From positions 131,995 to 195,994 of the forward strand of contig NZ_QAOG01000007.1 of the NCBI RefSeq assembly GCF_003050705.1: a stretch of DNA of 64,000 nt, read 5' to 3'. Under the pieces are notes generated by a model. The model saw only the letters and a list, made by a program, of their open reading frames with translations, did no database searches and was not told the origin of the DNA. The position numbers were made by a program, and so were the translations under genes. The DNA is from Sphingomonas aurantiaca. Its GTDB lineage: Bacteria > Pseudomonadota > Alphaproteobacteria > Sphingomonadales > Sphingomonadaceae. Shown here piece after piece: positions 43,401 to 51,162 of the stretch (position 1 is the stretch's first letter; each line of letters begins with the position of its first letter).

Positions 43401-43670
43401 ATCGGCATGAAGGGCAGGGTGCAGAAAGAGGGCGAGGTGATCCACGTCATCTGCGACCGGATCATCGACCATGGGGACCTGCTGCACCGCGTTGGCGAGA
43501 TGTCGTTCCCTCATCGGACCGGCCGCGGCGATGGGGCCAAGCATGCCGGATCGCCTGACCGGGGTGACGCGGGCTGGAAGCCGGAGCCGCGGAACTGCTA
43601 CTGGCCGCCGCACGCCGAGGGCATGGATCCCGAGGACGCGGTGCGTTTCAAATCGCATGACTTTCGTTGA
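40401..43670 (+). CDS. dnaE2: DnaE2 (ImuC) error-prone DNA polymerase III alpha subunit
   Basis: A 1089-residue C-family polymerase. ATG 40401 overlaps the imuB stop (ATGA). PHP-type N-terminus YVELQVLTHFSLLRGASSPD; palm with GRGSAANSCVCFVLAITSID and PPDIDVDFEHERREEIIQWI (catalytic Asp residues); HPGGFVLTHDRLDDLVPIEP, RPGPIQGDMVHPYLRRREGL and YGFPESHAASFAKISYASSW. The C-terminal OB fold includes VAGIILVRQKPGSAKGVLFI. It performs damage-induced mutagenic synthesis with ImuA and ImuB. It is longer than the chromosomal-type minimum but typical for DnaE2. Confidence 0.95.
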   Translation: MTDYVELQVLTHFSLLRGASSPDELFAAANLLGLDALGLSDIGSVAGVVRGWEAQKATGVRMIAGARVDLACGRRLLLYPTDRPAWSRLTRLLTVGKKRAGKGKGKCELHWHDLVAWSEGTVAILLAEDASDHNAVALAELKTVYGKRGYMALYQRRRPNDAVRIHALARQAAAAGVRAVATGDILYHAPEARLMQDVVTAVREKCTVDELGYRREVNADRALKSPAEMVRRFKAYPDALRASVDIARACTFDLGELAYQYPHERLLEGLSAQEALERLALEAADRMFDGAVPQAYTDQITHELKLIAELAYAPYFLTVYAIVREARRRGILCQGRGSAANSCVCFVLAITSIDPIKHELLFERFVSGERREPPDIDVDFEHERREEIIQWIYETYGRNHAALTAVVQRYRARGAVRDVGKALGLPEDLTSSLAGLVWGWSAEGVGEKQVDELNLDMGDRRLRLTLELARKLIGVPRHMSQHPGGFVLTHDRLDDLVPIEPAAMVDRQIIEWDKDDIDSLKFMKVDVLGLGMLGCMNRAFNMLEQDKGIRIGLGDLQDDDPAVYAMIQNADTLGTFQIESRAQMSMLPRMKPRRFYDLVIQVAIVRPGPIQGDMVHPYLRRREGLEKPEYPRPELRAVLEKTLGVPLFQEQAMKVAIVGAGFTPAEADQLRRAMATFKVTGGVSHFSEKLVEGMVTRGYPRDFAERTFRQLEGFGSYGFPESHAASFAKISYASSWMKHHHPDVFCASLMNAQPMGFYAPAQIVRDAQAHDVQVRPPCINASRWDCTLEPTGGRYLAVRLGLRQVRGLSNADGAAIVGARSTTLFDSIEDVWRRSGVQREAIEKLADADAFHAFGADRRQGLWKVRGLGEAPLPLFAAADRLCETISAEGIEPSVALRPLTDGREVIEDYRSLQLSLRAHPLTFVRDELARRGVTKCGELTNIRDGRHVEVAGIILVRQKPGSAKGVLFITIEDETGIANGILWPDRFERQRRTIMSASMIGMKGRVQKEGEVIHVICDRIIDHGDLLHRVGEMSFPHRTGRGDGAKHAGSPDRGDAGWKPEPRNCYWPPHAEGMDPEDAVRFKSHDFR

Positions 43671-43673
43671 GCG

Positions 43674-43961
43674 ATGGCAAAGCTCGCTCGCCACCAGCGC
43701 GTCGTCATTGCGCTATCGGTCCATATCCTGCGGAGCGGCGTCGCCCGCTGCTCGGACGCACGCGTGGACGGCGCGGAGGTTCGCTTGGCGCTTCGGTGCC
43801 TGCTGCCGCACTGCCTGGAGCGATGGCCGCTCGAGCTTTATTGGGATGCGGCGCGCCAGGAGAATGAGATCGGCAGGGCACAGGGGGTGACCGCTGCGTT
43901 CAACGGCATTGTCCGTCAGCTGCGCCGTGCGGGCCGATATGAGGAAGTGCTCGATCAGTGA
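43674..43961 (+). CDS. Small hypothetical protein after dnaE2
   Basis: A 95-residue protein starting 3 bp after the dnaE2 stop, probably translated from the same message. It reads MAKLARHQRVVIALSVHILR and CLLPHCLERWPLELYWDAAR, helical and basic, without a recognised domain. SOS co-regulation is inferred from position only. Confidence 0.5.
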   Translation: MAKLARHQRVVIALSVHILRSGVARCSDARVDGAEVRLALRCLLPHCLERWPLELYWDAARQENEIGRAQGVTAAFNGIVRQLRRAGRYEEVLDQ

Positions 43962-44060
43962 GAAGGAGTGGCCGCCTGCATCGTCGGCTGAAACGCCTGG
44001 GGGTGGCGCCCGTTTGGATGCGACGGATCGATCCGGCTGGCGGTTCCTTCCGCCACGGCT

Positions 44061-44351
44061 TCAGCCTTCTACGTCGGCCGCAGTCAGCAGGATCGGGGGC
44101 TCCCCGCCGAGCCGCTTGACGAACTCGCGCTGTGCTATGCGGTGAATGTCGCTTTCGAACTCGATGAAGACCTCCAGGGCAGTTTCGGAATCGACAGTAT
44201 CGCGATCAGGATCGAGAAGCTGTGTCAGAGCCTCGCTGGTGATGAGGAATTCAACGACCCCTAAGTTGGTGGTACCCGTGAAACCGACGCTCTCGCGTTC
44301 GGCAACCCAGTAATAGTCCCCCATCTCGAAACGGACGCTGGGATTGGCCAT
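44061..44351 (-). CDS. DUF1488 family protein
   Basis: A 96-residue protein. SVRFEMGDYYWVAERESVGF, EFLITSEALTQLLD and FIEFESDIHRIAQREFVKRL, ending LLTAADVEG, follow the DUF1488 pattern: strand pair, ISxEAL helix, acidic helix with AxxxF, final beta-D. Function unknown. It lies 6 bp after the next gene upstream on the same strand, forming a two-gene unit. Confidence 0.75.
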   Translation of the reverse strand: MANPSVRFEMGDYYWVAERESVGFTGTTNLGVVEFLITSEALTQLLDPDRDTVDSETALEVFIEFESDIHRIAQREFVKRLGGEPPILLTAADVEG

Positions 44352-44357
44352 GCCGGC

Positions 44358-44645
44358 TTACTCCTCGGTTGTGCTGGAAGCCGGCAGGTGCTCCGCCAGT
44401 GCTGCGATACCCTCACCGGTAAATGTCGTGCTGGAGGCACCCTCGATCTGGACAGGATGCTCTACCGTCAGGACGGCCGCGGCTTGATGCTCGGGGTCCA
44501 ATCCGCGCCAATCGCGAACTGCTCGCTCGAGGTTGGTGACTTCAGCGACGTCACTATCGCCGCGCGGGACGTTTTCGAGCGACGCGCTCATCCGCCAATT
44601 GATCTCGGGCGTCTTCGCGCTTTCACCCCAGGTCGCTTCTGTCAT
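44358..44645 (-). CDS. Hypothetical acidic protein
   Basis: A 95-residue protein, MTEATWGESAKTPEINWRMS then RAVRDWRGLDPEHQAAAVLT and FTGEGIAALAEHLPASSTTE. It is not recognised. It is 6 bp upstream of the DUF1488 gene and probably co-transcribed. Confidence 0.5.
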   Translation of the reverse strand: MTEATWGESAKTPEINWRMSASLENVPRGDSDVAEVTNLERAVRDWRGLDPEHQAAAVLTVEHPVQIEGASSTTFTGEGIAALAEHLPASSTTEE

Positions 44646-44740
44646 GATCGTCTACCTTCTCGCGTCTGGTTCTGGCGCAATTTCGATTGTAGCCCGACAG
44701 GGCGCGTCCGTGCCAGTCCGAAGCCCACAATCCTCGAGCT

Positions 44741-44908
44741 TCAAGGGCCGCGAGGGGCGACCGCGATGATATCGAGCTTTCGCAGGGCTCGTGCCATGCG
44801 TTTGGCATCGAGCAGCGCGATGCCTTGTGCTGGAAAGGCGCTGGCGAGCTGGCGCGCGGTCAATGGCGCCGACACCTGACCTAGAACGGCAAGCGCTGCT
44901 GCGTGCAC
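44741..44908 (-). CDS. Possible small protein with uncertain start
   Basis: A minus-strand frame ends at 44741 and reads VHAAALAVLGQVSAPLTARQ, then LASAFPAQGIALLDAKRMAR and ALRKLDIIAVAPRGP, strongly protein-like and resembling a winged-helix-type segment. GTG 44908 gives 55 codons. The same frame is open farther upstream (IKALDALKASPPE) without ATG or GTG, so the real start may be lost. It has no ATG start. The 44910-45231 remainder shows no other gene. Confidence 0.4.
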   Translation of the reverse strand: MHAAALAVLGQVSAPLTARQLASAFPAQGIALLDAKRMARALRKLDIIAVAPRGP

Positions 44909-45231
44909 CTCAGGGGGTGAAGCCTTCAGGGCGTCTAGGGCTTTAATTCCGACTCGTGAAGGTTGCTCGGTCTGATCGGTAGACCAACGACATACCCCCG
45001 CGCTGCGACAGCACGTAGCACGCCCAGCGGTACCGGTTACCTGAAGAGCAAGCCGCCACGGCCGACGCTCTGCGTGGGATTAACCGTTCTATCGATGCCA
45101 CCCGAGCAGGCACTTGCATTCGCCCCTCTCGAACCCGGGCAACGCGGCTCGAACCGGCTATCTCGACCGGCAACGTAAGGTCGTGTATAACGTACCGTAT
45201 TGGCCTGATGGGCGCTTATATGAGACGCTAG

Positions 45232-45564
45232 ATGCGATCGACTGTCGCTGATACTCTGCCGCCGCGCGTGCGGCGGAGCTTGACGAAGCTAGGCGCCGAT
45301 ATTGCGCTGGCGCGCAAAAAGCGCAGCCTCACGGTGGTCATGATGGCCGAACGCATCGGCGTGGCCAAGAGCACATATCTCAAGCTGGAAAAAGGCGACC
45401 CGACCGTCGCGTTGGGTACATACGCCATGACCTTCTTCGTTCTCGGGTTTGGCGAGAGCCTTGGAGAGATCCTCGACGCCAGAAACGACGAGCAAGGTCT
45501 GGTGCTCGACGTGGAGCGCATGCCGCAGCGCGTTCGCCGACCCAAACCGCCGGTTTCGCTATGA
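45232..45564 (+). CDS. hipB: HipB-like XRE antitoxin/regulator
   Basis: A 110-residue XRE-family protein: TKLGADIALARKKRSLTVVM then MAERIGVAKSTYLKLEKGDP and TVALGTYAMTFFVLG make the helix-turn-helix (residues about 18-75). The basic tail RMPQRVRRPKPPVSL may reach the toxin. It overlaps hipA by 4 bp. An imperfect palindrome ATAACGTACCGTAT (45187-45200) upstream could be its operator, which is a guess. Confidence 0.85.
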   Translation: MRSTVADTLPPRVRRSLTKLGADIALARKKRSLTVVMMAERIGVAKSTYLKLEKGDPTVALGTYAMTFFVLGFGESLGEILDARNDEQGLVLDVERMPQRVRRPKPPVSL

Positions 45565-46847
45565 GGCGGACCATCGGCATCCAGATTGGCGACGAGGCGC
45601 GCGTCGTCGGATTGCTGCACTACAATCAGCAGGGAAGCCGCGAGAGCGCGGGCTTCGAATATGATGCCGGCTGGCTGGCCGACCCCGACCGCTTCGCCCT
45701 CGAGCCCGCGCTGCCGCTCGTTGCCGGCCCGCAGTTTCACCGCAAGGCAGGCACTGGCTCTGTCTTCCATGCCGCCATCGCCGACACCGAGCCAGACGGA
45801 TGGGGTAAGCGCGTCATTCAGCGAGACCATGCCAAGCGACGGCAGGACGCCCGCCGCCGCGGCGAGGAGGTCAACGCCCGCGCCTTGAATGGCCTCGATT
45901 ATCTGTTGGCGGTCGACGACGTCAGCCGGGTCGGCGCGCTGCGTCTCGTCGACGAGCAAGGGATCGCGCAGCGCGCGACCGAGGATGGTCGCCGCACCAC
46001 GCCACCCCTCATCGAGCTGGGTCATCTCTTGGCCGCCAGTCGCGCGGTCGAGACCAACACGGAAACCGCCGCCGATCTCGCCTATCTGCGCGGTCGCGGC
46101 ACGTCGCTCGGCGGGCTACGCCCCAAATGCACCGTCATCGATGACGAGGGGCATCTTTCGATCGGCAAGTTTCCGAGCGTCGCCGACGAGCGTTCTGTCA
46201 CGCGAGGGGAGGTGCTGGCGATGCGGCTTGCCCGCCGCGCCGGGATCGACGCCGCCGAAGCCCGGCTGGTCGAGAGCGATGGCGACGCAATCGCGCTGAT
46301 CCGACGGTTCGATCGGCCCGCCGGGGGCGGGCGGTTGATGTACGTTTCGGCGGCGACGATGATTGGCGCGGAGCCTGGAGACGCACAGGAACACGCTTAC
46401 ACCGAGATCGTGGACGCGCTTCGTGTGAACGGAAGCAACCCCACTGCCGATATCGAGGAGCTATGGCGTCGGATCGCCTTTTCGATCCTGATCACCAACG
46501 TCGACGATCATCTTATGAACCACGGCTTCCTGCACGTCGACAGGGGACTGTGGCGGCTGGCGCCGGCGTTCGACATCAATCCGTTCCCGGAGCGGCTACG
46601 CGAGTTGAAAACGTGGGTCTCGGAAGAGGTCGGCCCTGAAGCTACGATCGACGCTTTGATGTCCGTGCTACCCTACTTTCGCCTGACACAATCGCGCGCG
46701 AAGGAAATGCTGTCGCAAATTGAGCAGGCCGTCGCGGGTTGGCAGGACGAGGGACGTGCGCTTGGCATGACCGGTGCCGACCTCGACAGCTTTGCTGATG
46801 CTTTCGAGCACGGTGAGCGCGCCGCGGTACAGGCGGTGCTGGCTTAA
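45561..46847 (+). CDS. hipA: HipA-family serine/threonine kinase toxin
   Basis: A 428-residue HipA-type kinase. Gly-rich loop TSLGGLRPKCTVID with the ATP-binding Lys (around residue 189), IGKFPSVADERSVTRGEVLA, then ARLVESDGDAIALIRRFDRP, the catalytic loop ILITNVDDHLMNHGFLHV (Asp around 314) and the metal site LAPAFDINPFP. HipA kinases phosphorylate aminoacyl-tRNA synthetases and slow growth until HipB neutralises them. The module may stabilise the element. A strong terminator follows 214 bp downstream. Confidence 0.9.
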   Translation: MRRTIGIQIGDEARVVGLLHYNQQGSRESAGFEYDAGWLADPDRFALEPALPLVAGPQFHRKAGTGSVFHAAIADTEPDGWGKRVIQRDHAKRRQDARRRGEEVNARALNGLDYLLAVDDVSRVGALRLVDEQGIAQRATEDGRRTTPPLIELGHLLAASRAVETNTETAADLAYLRGRGTSLGGLRPKCTVIDDEGHLSIGKFPSVADERSVTRGEVLAMRLARRAGIDAAEARLVESDGDAIALIRRFDRPAGGGRLMYVSAATMIGAEPGDAQEHAYTEIVDALRVNGSNPTADIEELWRRIAFSILITNVDDHLMNHGFLHVDRGLWRLAPAFDINPFPERLRELKTWVSEEVGPEATIDALMSVLPYFRLTQSRAKEMLSQIEQAVAGWQDEGRALGMTGADLDSFADAFEHGERAAVQAVLA

Positions 46848-47060
46848 TGAAACGCTAGACGTTCCAAACTATGAACAAGTGAAGGAGCTGACGATACTCC
46901 CGGTACATTCGTCGGCTGGCGGATCGGCCGACTATTGGCGCTTATTTGCGATGGCAATCTTAAGCTATGAAATTCTGCTCTTGCGACTAGTAGTCTTACT
47001 GAGATGGCTGGCTGCTGTCTGGGTAATTCTTTTCGAAAGCAGCCTGTCCGCTATTGGGAA

Positions 47061-47100
47061 GGCAGATGGCGTTAGCGGGCTTTCGCTGAAGCCATCTGCC
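47061..47100. terminator. Terminator between hipA and the GlxA-type regulator
   Basis: GGCAGATGGC and GCCATCTGCC are perfect 10-bp arms around a 20-base loop that itself contains AGCG/CGCT, followed by TTTCTC. It lies between convergent genes. The rest of 46848-47156 shows no gene. Confidence 0.7.
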
Positions 47101-47156
47101 TTTCTCAAAAACGATGGTATTTTGGGAATCGCCTAGGTGGGCGGTGAAAGCCAATT

Positions 47157-48167
47157 TCAGGCTACAGTCTTGACCGCCGTAGCGAACCGTCGCCGATAAT
47201 CGGAAGGAGATAAGCCGACAATGCGATGGAATACCTTACGAAACGCGCTTGGATCGGTGTAGCCCACGTCCCAGCCGATTTGGTCGATAGCAAGCCTTGT
47301 ATCACGCAGCTTTGTCTTGGCGTTCGATACTCGCAGGCGTTGCCAGTATTCGGTCGTGGTATAGCCGGTCGCTTTCTGAAAGCGTCGTAAAAGCGTCCGT
47401 TCCTCAAGGCTAGCTTGAGCTGCAAGCGCTGCCACGTTGACGGTTTTGCCCTTATTACTTTCCAGGAATTCTTGCACCTTCAATATAGCCTCGTCCTTGT
47501 GGCCAACGTGGGGACTGAAGCCGCTGTAATAGCTCTGCTCGCGTCCGGGCGGATCAATGAGGAAGCCACGGGCCACTTCTATCATCACGGCATCCCCCAT
47601 GAACCGCGCGATGATCGTCAAGCAGAGATCGGTCCAGGCCATGACGCCCCCGGCCGTGATGATGTCACCATCGTCGATGACGATCCGGTCGGTTTCGACC
47701 CGCGCCAAAGGGAAGCGGCTTCGAAAGCGATCTTCGTAGGTCCAGTGCGTCGTGACGGTTCGGTTGTCGAACAAGCCGGTATCGCCAAGCACGAATGCAC
47801 CTGAGCAGATGGAGGCCAGCACGGCGCCCTCGGCGTGCCGTTCGAGCAACCAGCTCTTTATATCTGGATCCCTGTCATCATGCGGGCCATCCAACGCCGG
47901 TGGCAAAATGCATATCGATGGATCAGTGCTGCATGGCGCCGAGGAATAAACGCGCTCCAACCGGCCCGTTGCCTTCGCTGCAGCCCAGTGACTGACCACT
48001 AGCCTGGATCTGTGCGCTTGCGCCGGCAACGAAGCGGCAATGCGATCGGCAGCAATCAGGAGATCCGTCATGCCCAAAATCGCTGCTTGCTGGGCTCCAC
48101 GATAGGCAAGAAGAGCAATTTCCATCATGTCATTTCTAACCCGGTTTTTGTCGCTGTCGCCACTCAT
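47157..48167 (-). CDS. GlxA-type transcription regulator (DJ-1/PfpI + AraC HTH)
   Basis: A 336-residue protein. The N-terminal DJ-1/PfpI-like domain has ALLAYRGAQQAAILGMTDLL, GAVLASICSGAFVLGDTGLF with Cys at the nucleophile-elbow position (about 121), and ITAGGVMAWTDLCLTIIARF. The C-terminal AraC domain has AALAAQASLEERTLLRRFQK, AIDQIGWDVGYTDPSAFRKV and FHRIVGLSPSDYRRRF. It is divergent from the cysteine hydrolase gene at 48220 and probably controls it. A decayed inverted copy of this pair is at 55.0-56.4 kb. Confidence 0.9.
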   Translation of the reverse strand: MSGDSDKNRVRNDMMEIALLAYRGAQQAAILGMTDLLIAADRIAASLPAQAHRSRLVVSHWAAAKATGRLERVYSSAPCSTDPSICILPPALDGPHDDRDPDIKSWLLERHAEGAVLASICSGAFVLGDTGLFDNRTVTTHWTYEDRFRSRFPLARVETDRIVIDDGDIITAGGVMAWTDLCLTIIARFMGDAVMIEVARGFLIDPPGREQSYYSGFSPHVGHKDEAILKVQEFLESNKGKTVNVAALAAQASLEERTLLRRFQKATGYTTTEYWQRLRVSNAKTKLRDTRLAIDQIGWDVGYTDPSAFRKVFHRIVGLSPSDYRRRFATAVKTVA

Positions 48168-48219
48168 ATAGGCCTGATCATCCTGTTAGACAGGCTCCAT
48201 ACTCAACTGGAGCAATGTT

Positions 48220-48768
48220 GTGGCCAAACGAGCCCTGATCGTAGTCGATCTGCAGAACGAATATGAAGCCAGTGGCAAGCTGCCGCTGGAGAATCTGGAT
48301 CAAGCCGTCGCGAATGCGAAGCGTGTCCTCACGGCCGCGCGTGACGGCGAGGAGATGATCGTTCACATTCGTCACGAGACACCGAATTTGGACGTGGTAC
48401 CTTTTGCGATTGGTACGAGCGGCACCGAAATCATCGCGGCAGTAGCGCCCGTCGATGGTGAAACAACGCTCACCAAGCACTACCCCAACGCCTTTCGCGA
48501 CACGGGGCTGAAGGCGCTGCTCGATGACGCGAGCGTGCAGGAGGTGATCATCGTCGGCGCGATGAGCCACATGTGCATCGATGCGACGGCTCGCGCAGCG
48601 TTCGACTTCGGTTATGCCGTGACCGTCATCGATGATGCCTGTGCCACGCGCGCGTTGTCGATCAACGGCGTCGAGGTTCCTGCCGCCCATGTCCACGCTG
48701 CCTTCATGGCCGCACTCGCCTTTGCCTACGGTCAGGTAGTCTCCACCGCCGACTTCCTTCCTGCCTGA
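48220..48768 (+). CDS. Cysteine hydrolase (isochorismatase-like)
   Basis: A 182-residue protein from GTG 48220, with TGGAGC about 9 bp upstream. Catalytic triad: Asp in ALIVVDLQNEY (residue about 10), Lys in TLTKHYPNAFRDTGL (about 87), Cys in GAMSHMCIDATARAAFDFGY (about 112). Family members hydrolyse amides or isochorismate; the substrate is unknown. It is divergent from a GlxA-type regulator. The full triad is intact here, unlike in the copy at 55 kb. Confidence 0.9.
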   Translation: MAKRALIVVDLQNEYEASGKLPLENLDQAVANAKRVLTAARDGEEMIVHIRHETPNLDVVPFAIGTSGTEIIAAVAPVDGETTLTKHYPNAFRDTGLKALLDDASVQEVIIVGAMSHMCIDATARAAFDFGYAVTVIDDACATRALSINGVEVPAAHVHAAFMAALAFAYGQVVSTADFLPA

Positions 48769-48782
48769 GCTGGAGCATTACT

Positions 48783-49676
48783 ATGACATCGGAAACTCTG
48801 TCCGGCCTCTCTCGCCGCCAGCTTCTGGCAGCCGGTGGTGCCGCTGCCGTTACCCTCAGCGTTGCCCCTTCGCTCAAGGCAGCGCCGTTGCCTGCGCCAA
48901 GCACCGGGGACTCGATAGTCCAGATCCGGAACGCGACAATTCGCGTCAACTATGCCGGGGTGCGGTTCCTGGTTGATCCCATGTTTGCGGATCCAGGGGC
49001 TTATCCGGGCTTCCCTGGTTCGGCGATGAGCCATCTGCGCAATCCGCTCGTTCCTTTGCCAGTTGCAGTTGCAGACCTTGTCGATGCAGACGCTGTTATA
49101 GTTACCCATACGCATATCGACCACTGGGACGACGCCGCGCAGAAGGCACTGCCGAAGGCGATGCCAATCTTCGTTCAGAACGCAACGGACGCTGCCACCA
49201 TTCGGGGGCAGGGTTTTTCTGATGTGCGGATTATGACGACGGATACGCGCTTCAAGGGTGTTCAACTTGCCCGGACAGGCGGGCATCATGGCGGAGATGC
49301 TGTGTTGCGTGCAGTGCCAGCGCTAGATCCCGTTAGCGGCGTTGTCTTTCGTCACCAATCGCACAAGTCGGTTTACGTCGTGGGGGACACCGTTTGGGAT
49401 GCAGCCGTGTCGCAGGCGGTACAGACTTACAAGCCTGACGTCATCGTCCTCAATGCAGGGTATGCCCAATGGGTTGATCTCGGCCCGATCCTGATGGGTC
49501 CACAAGGGGTACTATCCGTCCATCGCGCGGCACCGACCGCTCAGCTCGTCGCGACGCATATGGAAGCAATCAATCACTGTGTCCTTAGTCGGGCCGATCT
49601 CGCAGCCTTTGCTAAGAAGGAAGGCTTCGCTCAGCGGCTACTTATCCCCGCCGACGGCGAGAATATTTCGATCTAA
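48783..49676 (+). CDS. Tat-exported metallo-beta-lactamase-fold hydrolase
   Basis: A 297-residue protein. Twin-arginine signal SRRQLLAAGGAAAVTLSVAP. The metal motif THTHIDHWD (around residue 107) and later His (GHHGGD, around 164) and Asp (YVVGDTVWD) fit a dinuclear MBL fold of the UlaG-like/L-ascorbate-lactonase type. ATG 48783 lies 14 bp after the hydrolase stop, with GGAG upstream. The pair is probably one operon. The substrate is unknown; it is not a classical beta-lactamase. Confidence 0.87.
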   Translation: MTSETLSGLSRRQLLAAGGAAAVTLSVAPSLKAAPLPAPSTGDSIVQIRNATIRVNYAGVRFLVDPMFADPGAYPGFPGSAMSHLRNPLVPLPVAVADLVDADAVIVTHTHIDHWDDAAQKALPKAMPIFVQNATDAATIRGQGFSDVRIMTTDTRFKGVQLARTGGHHGGDAVLRAVPALDPVSGVVFRHQSHKSVYVVGDTVWDAAVSQAVQTYKPDVIVLNAGYAQWVDLGPILMGPQGVLSVHRAAPTAQLVATHMEAINHCVLSRADLAAFAKKEGFAQRLLIPADGENISI

Positions 49677-49682
49677 GCAAGG

Positions 49683-49719
49683 CGCCGTGGGGCAACAACG
49701 GTGATGCTTCCCCACGGCG
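49683..49719 (+). terminator. Terminator after the MBL-fold gene
   Basis: CGCCGTGGGG and CCCCACGGCG are perfect 10-bp arms around a 17-base loop, 7 bp after the stop codon. Confidence 0.65.
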
Positions 49720-49779
49720 TCAGCAACGGCTTGACACGGGGCTAGCGGATTAGTCGTTGATGTCAGCAAGGAGATGGGG

Positions 49780-50511
49780 ATGAAAATCGGGCTTTTCGTA
49801 TCAGCTTTTGGGATGGCAGTCGCTACTACCGCGTACGCTGAGCCTACCCGTGTGGTGGTTCGGGTATTGAGTCAGGACGGCAAGTTTGTCGGCGATCATA
49901 CTGGCGGTGCGCGCATCACCCTCCGCGACGCCAAGTCCGGTAAAACGCTGGCTCAAGGCATTACGAAGGGCGGCACCGGGAACACCGACCGGATCATGCG
50001 AGCGACCGGTCGCTCTCCACTGTTGCAAACCGACGACGCGGCAACCTTTGATACGATTGTCGACATTGCAGAGCCAACTCTAGTCGATCTCGAGGTGGCT
50101 GGACCACTTGGGCGGCTTGGGTCGCTCCTCCAGGTAAAGTCTCAACGATGGATGGTGCCAGGCCAGGCAATCGATATCGGCAATGGCTGGATGGTCGAAC
50201 TGCCTGGGCTGGCGATTACCCCGACCGCAATGCGCAGCGGCAGTGCCGTGGTGGTTCAAGCTAAGGTCGAGTTGATGTGCGGATGCCCAATCACCCCGGG
50301 GGGAGAATGGGATGCATCAGAGTATGTGGTAACAGCATCCGTCTGGTCGGCCGGCAAGAAACTGGTGACAACATCGCTGCCGTTTAAGGAGTCGCCTGGC
50401 GTATTCGCCGGCTCGATAGATGTGCCATCGTCCATCCCGACGCAAATCTACATCAGCGCGATCAATACTAGAACCGGGAACTCCGGACTGGCTATAATAC
50501 CCAACTTTTAG
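49780..50511 (+). CDS. Exported hypothetical protein
   Basis: A 243-residue protein. ATG 49780 is chosen because AAGGAG lies 7-12 bp upstream, while ATG 49774 touches it. Signal peptide MKIGLFVSAFGMAVATTAYA. The mature protein is beta-rich: RVVVRVLSQDGKFVGDHTGG, LVDLEVAGPLGRLGSLLQVK and VELMCGCPITPGGEWDASEY, with a CGC motif that could bind metal. It resembles secreted beta-sandwich proteins but is not recognised. Confidence 0.65.
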   Translation: MKIGLFVSAFGMAVATTAYAEPTRVVVRVLSQDGKFVGDHTGGARITLRDAKSGKTLAQGITKGGTGNTDRIMRATGRSPLLQTDDAATFDTIVDIAEPTLVDLEVAGPLGRLGSLLQVKSQRWMVPGQAIDIGNGWMVELPGLAITPTAMRSGSAVVVQAKVELMCGCPITPGGEWDASEYVVTASVWSAGKKLVTTSLPFKESPGVFAGSIDVPSSIPTQIYISAINTRTGNSGLAIIPNF

Positions 50512-50669
50512 GGCGGCGAGCCTCGTAGTCACATAAAGTAGCCATCATTTTGATTTTCTAAGAACGGCCTTAGCCGCTTTATTTGAGTTATTTCGAAAAT
50601 TGGGTTAGTTGGTCAGGAAAGCTAGAAAACCCGACTAGCATGATCGCGTCAGGTTGCTAGGACTTGAAA

Positions 50670-50996
50670 ATGGTGTCGACTTTTATCTACGCGTGCGCTG
50701 CTATTGCAGAAATTGCCGGTTGTTTCGCCTTTTGGGCGTGGCTTCGCATGTCGAAGTCACCGTTCTGGCTTATTCCCGGCTGCCTCTCCTTGGTGATTTT
50801 TGCCTATCTTCTGACCCGCGTCGATAGCGCTGCTGCGGGACGTTCCTATGCCGCCTATGGCGGCATCTACATCACCTTTGCGGTTCTATGGCTCTGGGGA
50901 GCGGAAGGTGTCAGGCCTGACCGCTGGGATTTGGCTGGCACGGCACTCTGCATGTTAGGCGCCGGCGTAATCTTCTTTGGACCTCACCGCGCTTAA
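50670..50996 (+). CDS. YnfA family (UPF0060) small membrane protein
   Basis: A 108-residue protein with four hydrophobic helices: FIYACAAIAEIAGCFAFWAW (4-23), PFWLIPGCLSLVIFAYLLTR, RSYAAYGGIYITFAVLWLWG and WDLAGTALCMLGAGVIFFGP. The pattern AAxAEIAGCFAFW and AAYGGIYIxxxxxWLW is the YnfA hallmark. These belong to the small-multidrug-resistance-like fold. ATG 50670 has AGGA upstream. Confidence 0.93.
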   Translation: MVSTFIYACAAIAEIAGCFAFWAWLRMSKSPFWLIPGCLSLVIFAYLLTRVDSAAAGRSYAAYGGIYITFAVLWLWGAEGVRPDRWDLAGTALCMLGAGVIFFGPHRA

Positions 50997-51162
50997 CAGT
51001 CGGAATTGCCGACTGAGAAGGTCAACCAGGCCGCCCAGATGGGACAGGCACAAGGCCCCGCTACCTCCGCGCGACGATCCCAAAACCTATTTCTGCTAGC
51101 GCTTCCCGAATGAGAAATAGTAACGAGGATGAAGAATTGCAGGATCTGATGTGCCAGCACTG

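Noticed and set aside
41763..43694. 643-codon open frame antisense to dnaE2
   Set aside because: A GC-rich codon-bias shadow of the polymerase gene; no recognisable domain and no ribosome site.
48783..49676. Antibiotic-type metallo-beta-lactamase
   Set aside because: The fold motif is present, but spacing and Tat signal fit UlaG-like MBL hydrolases, not class B beta-lactamases.
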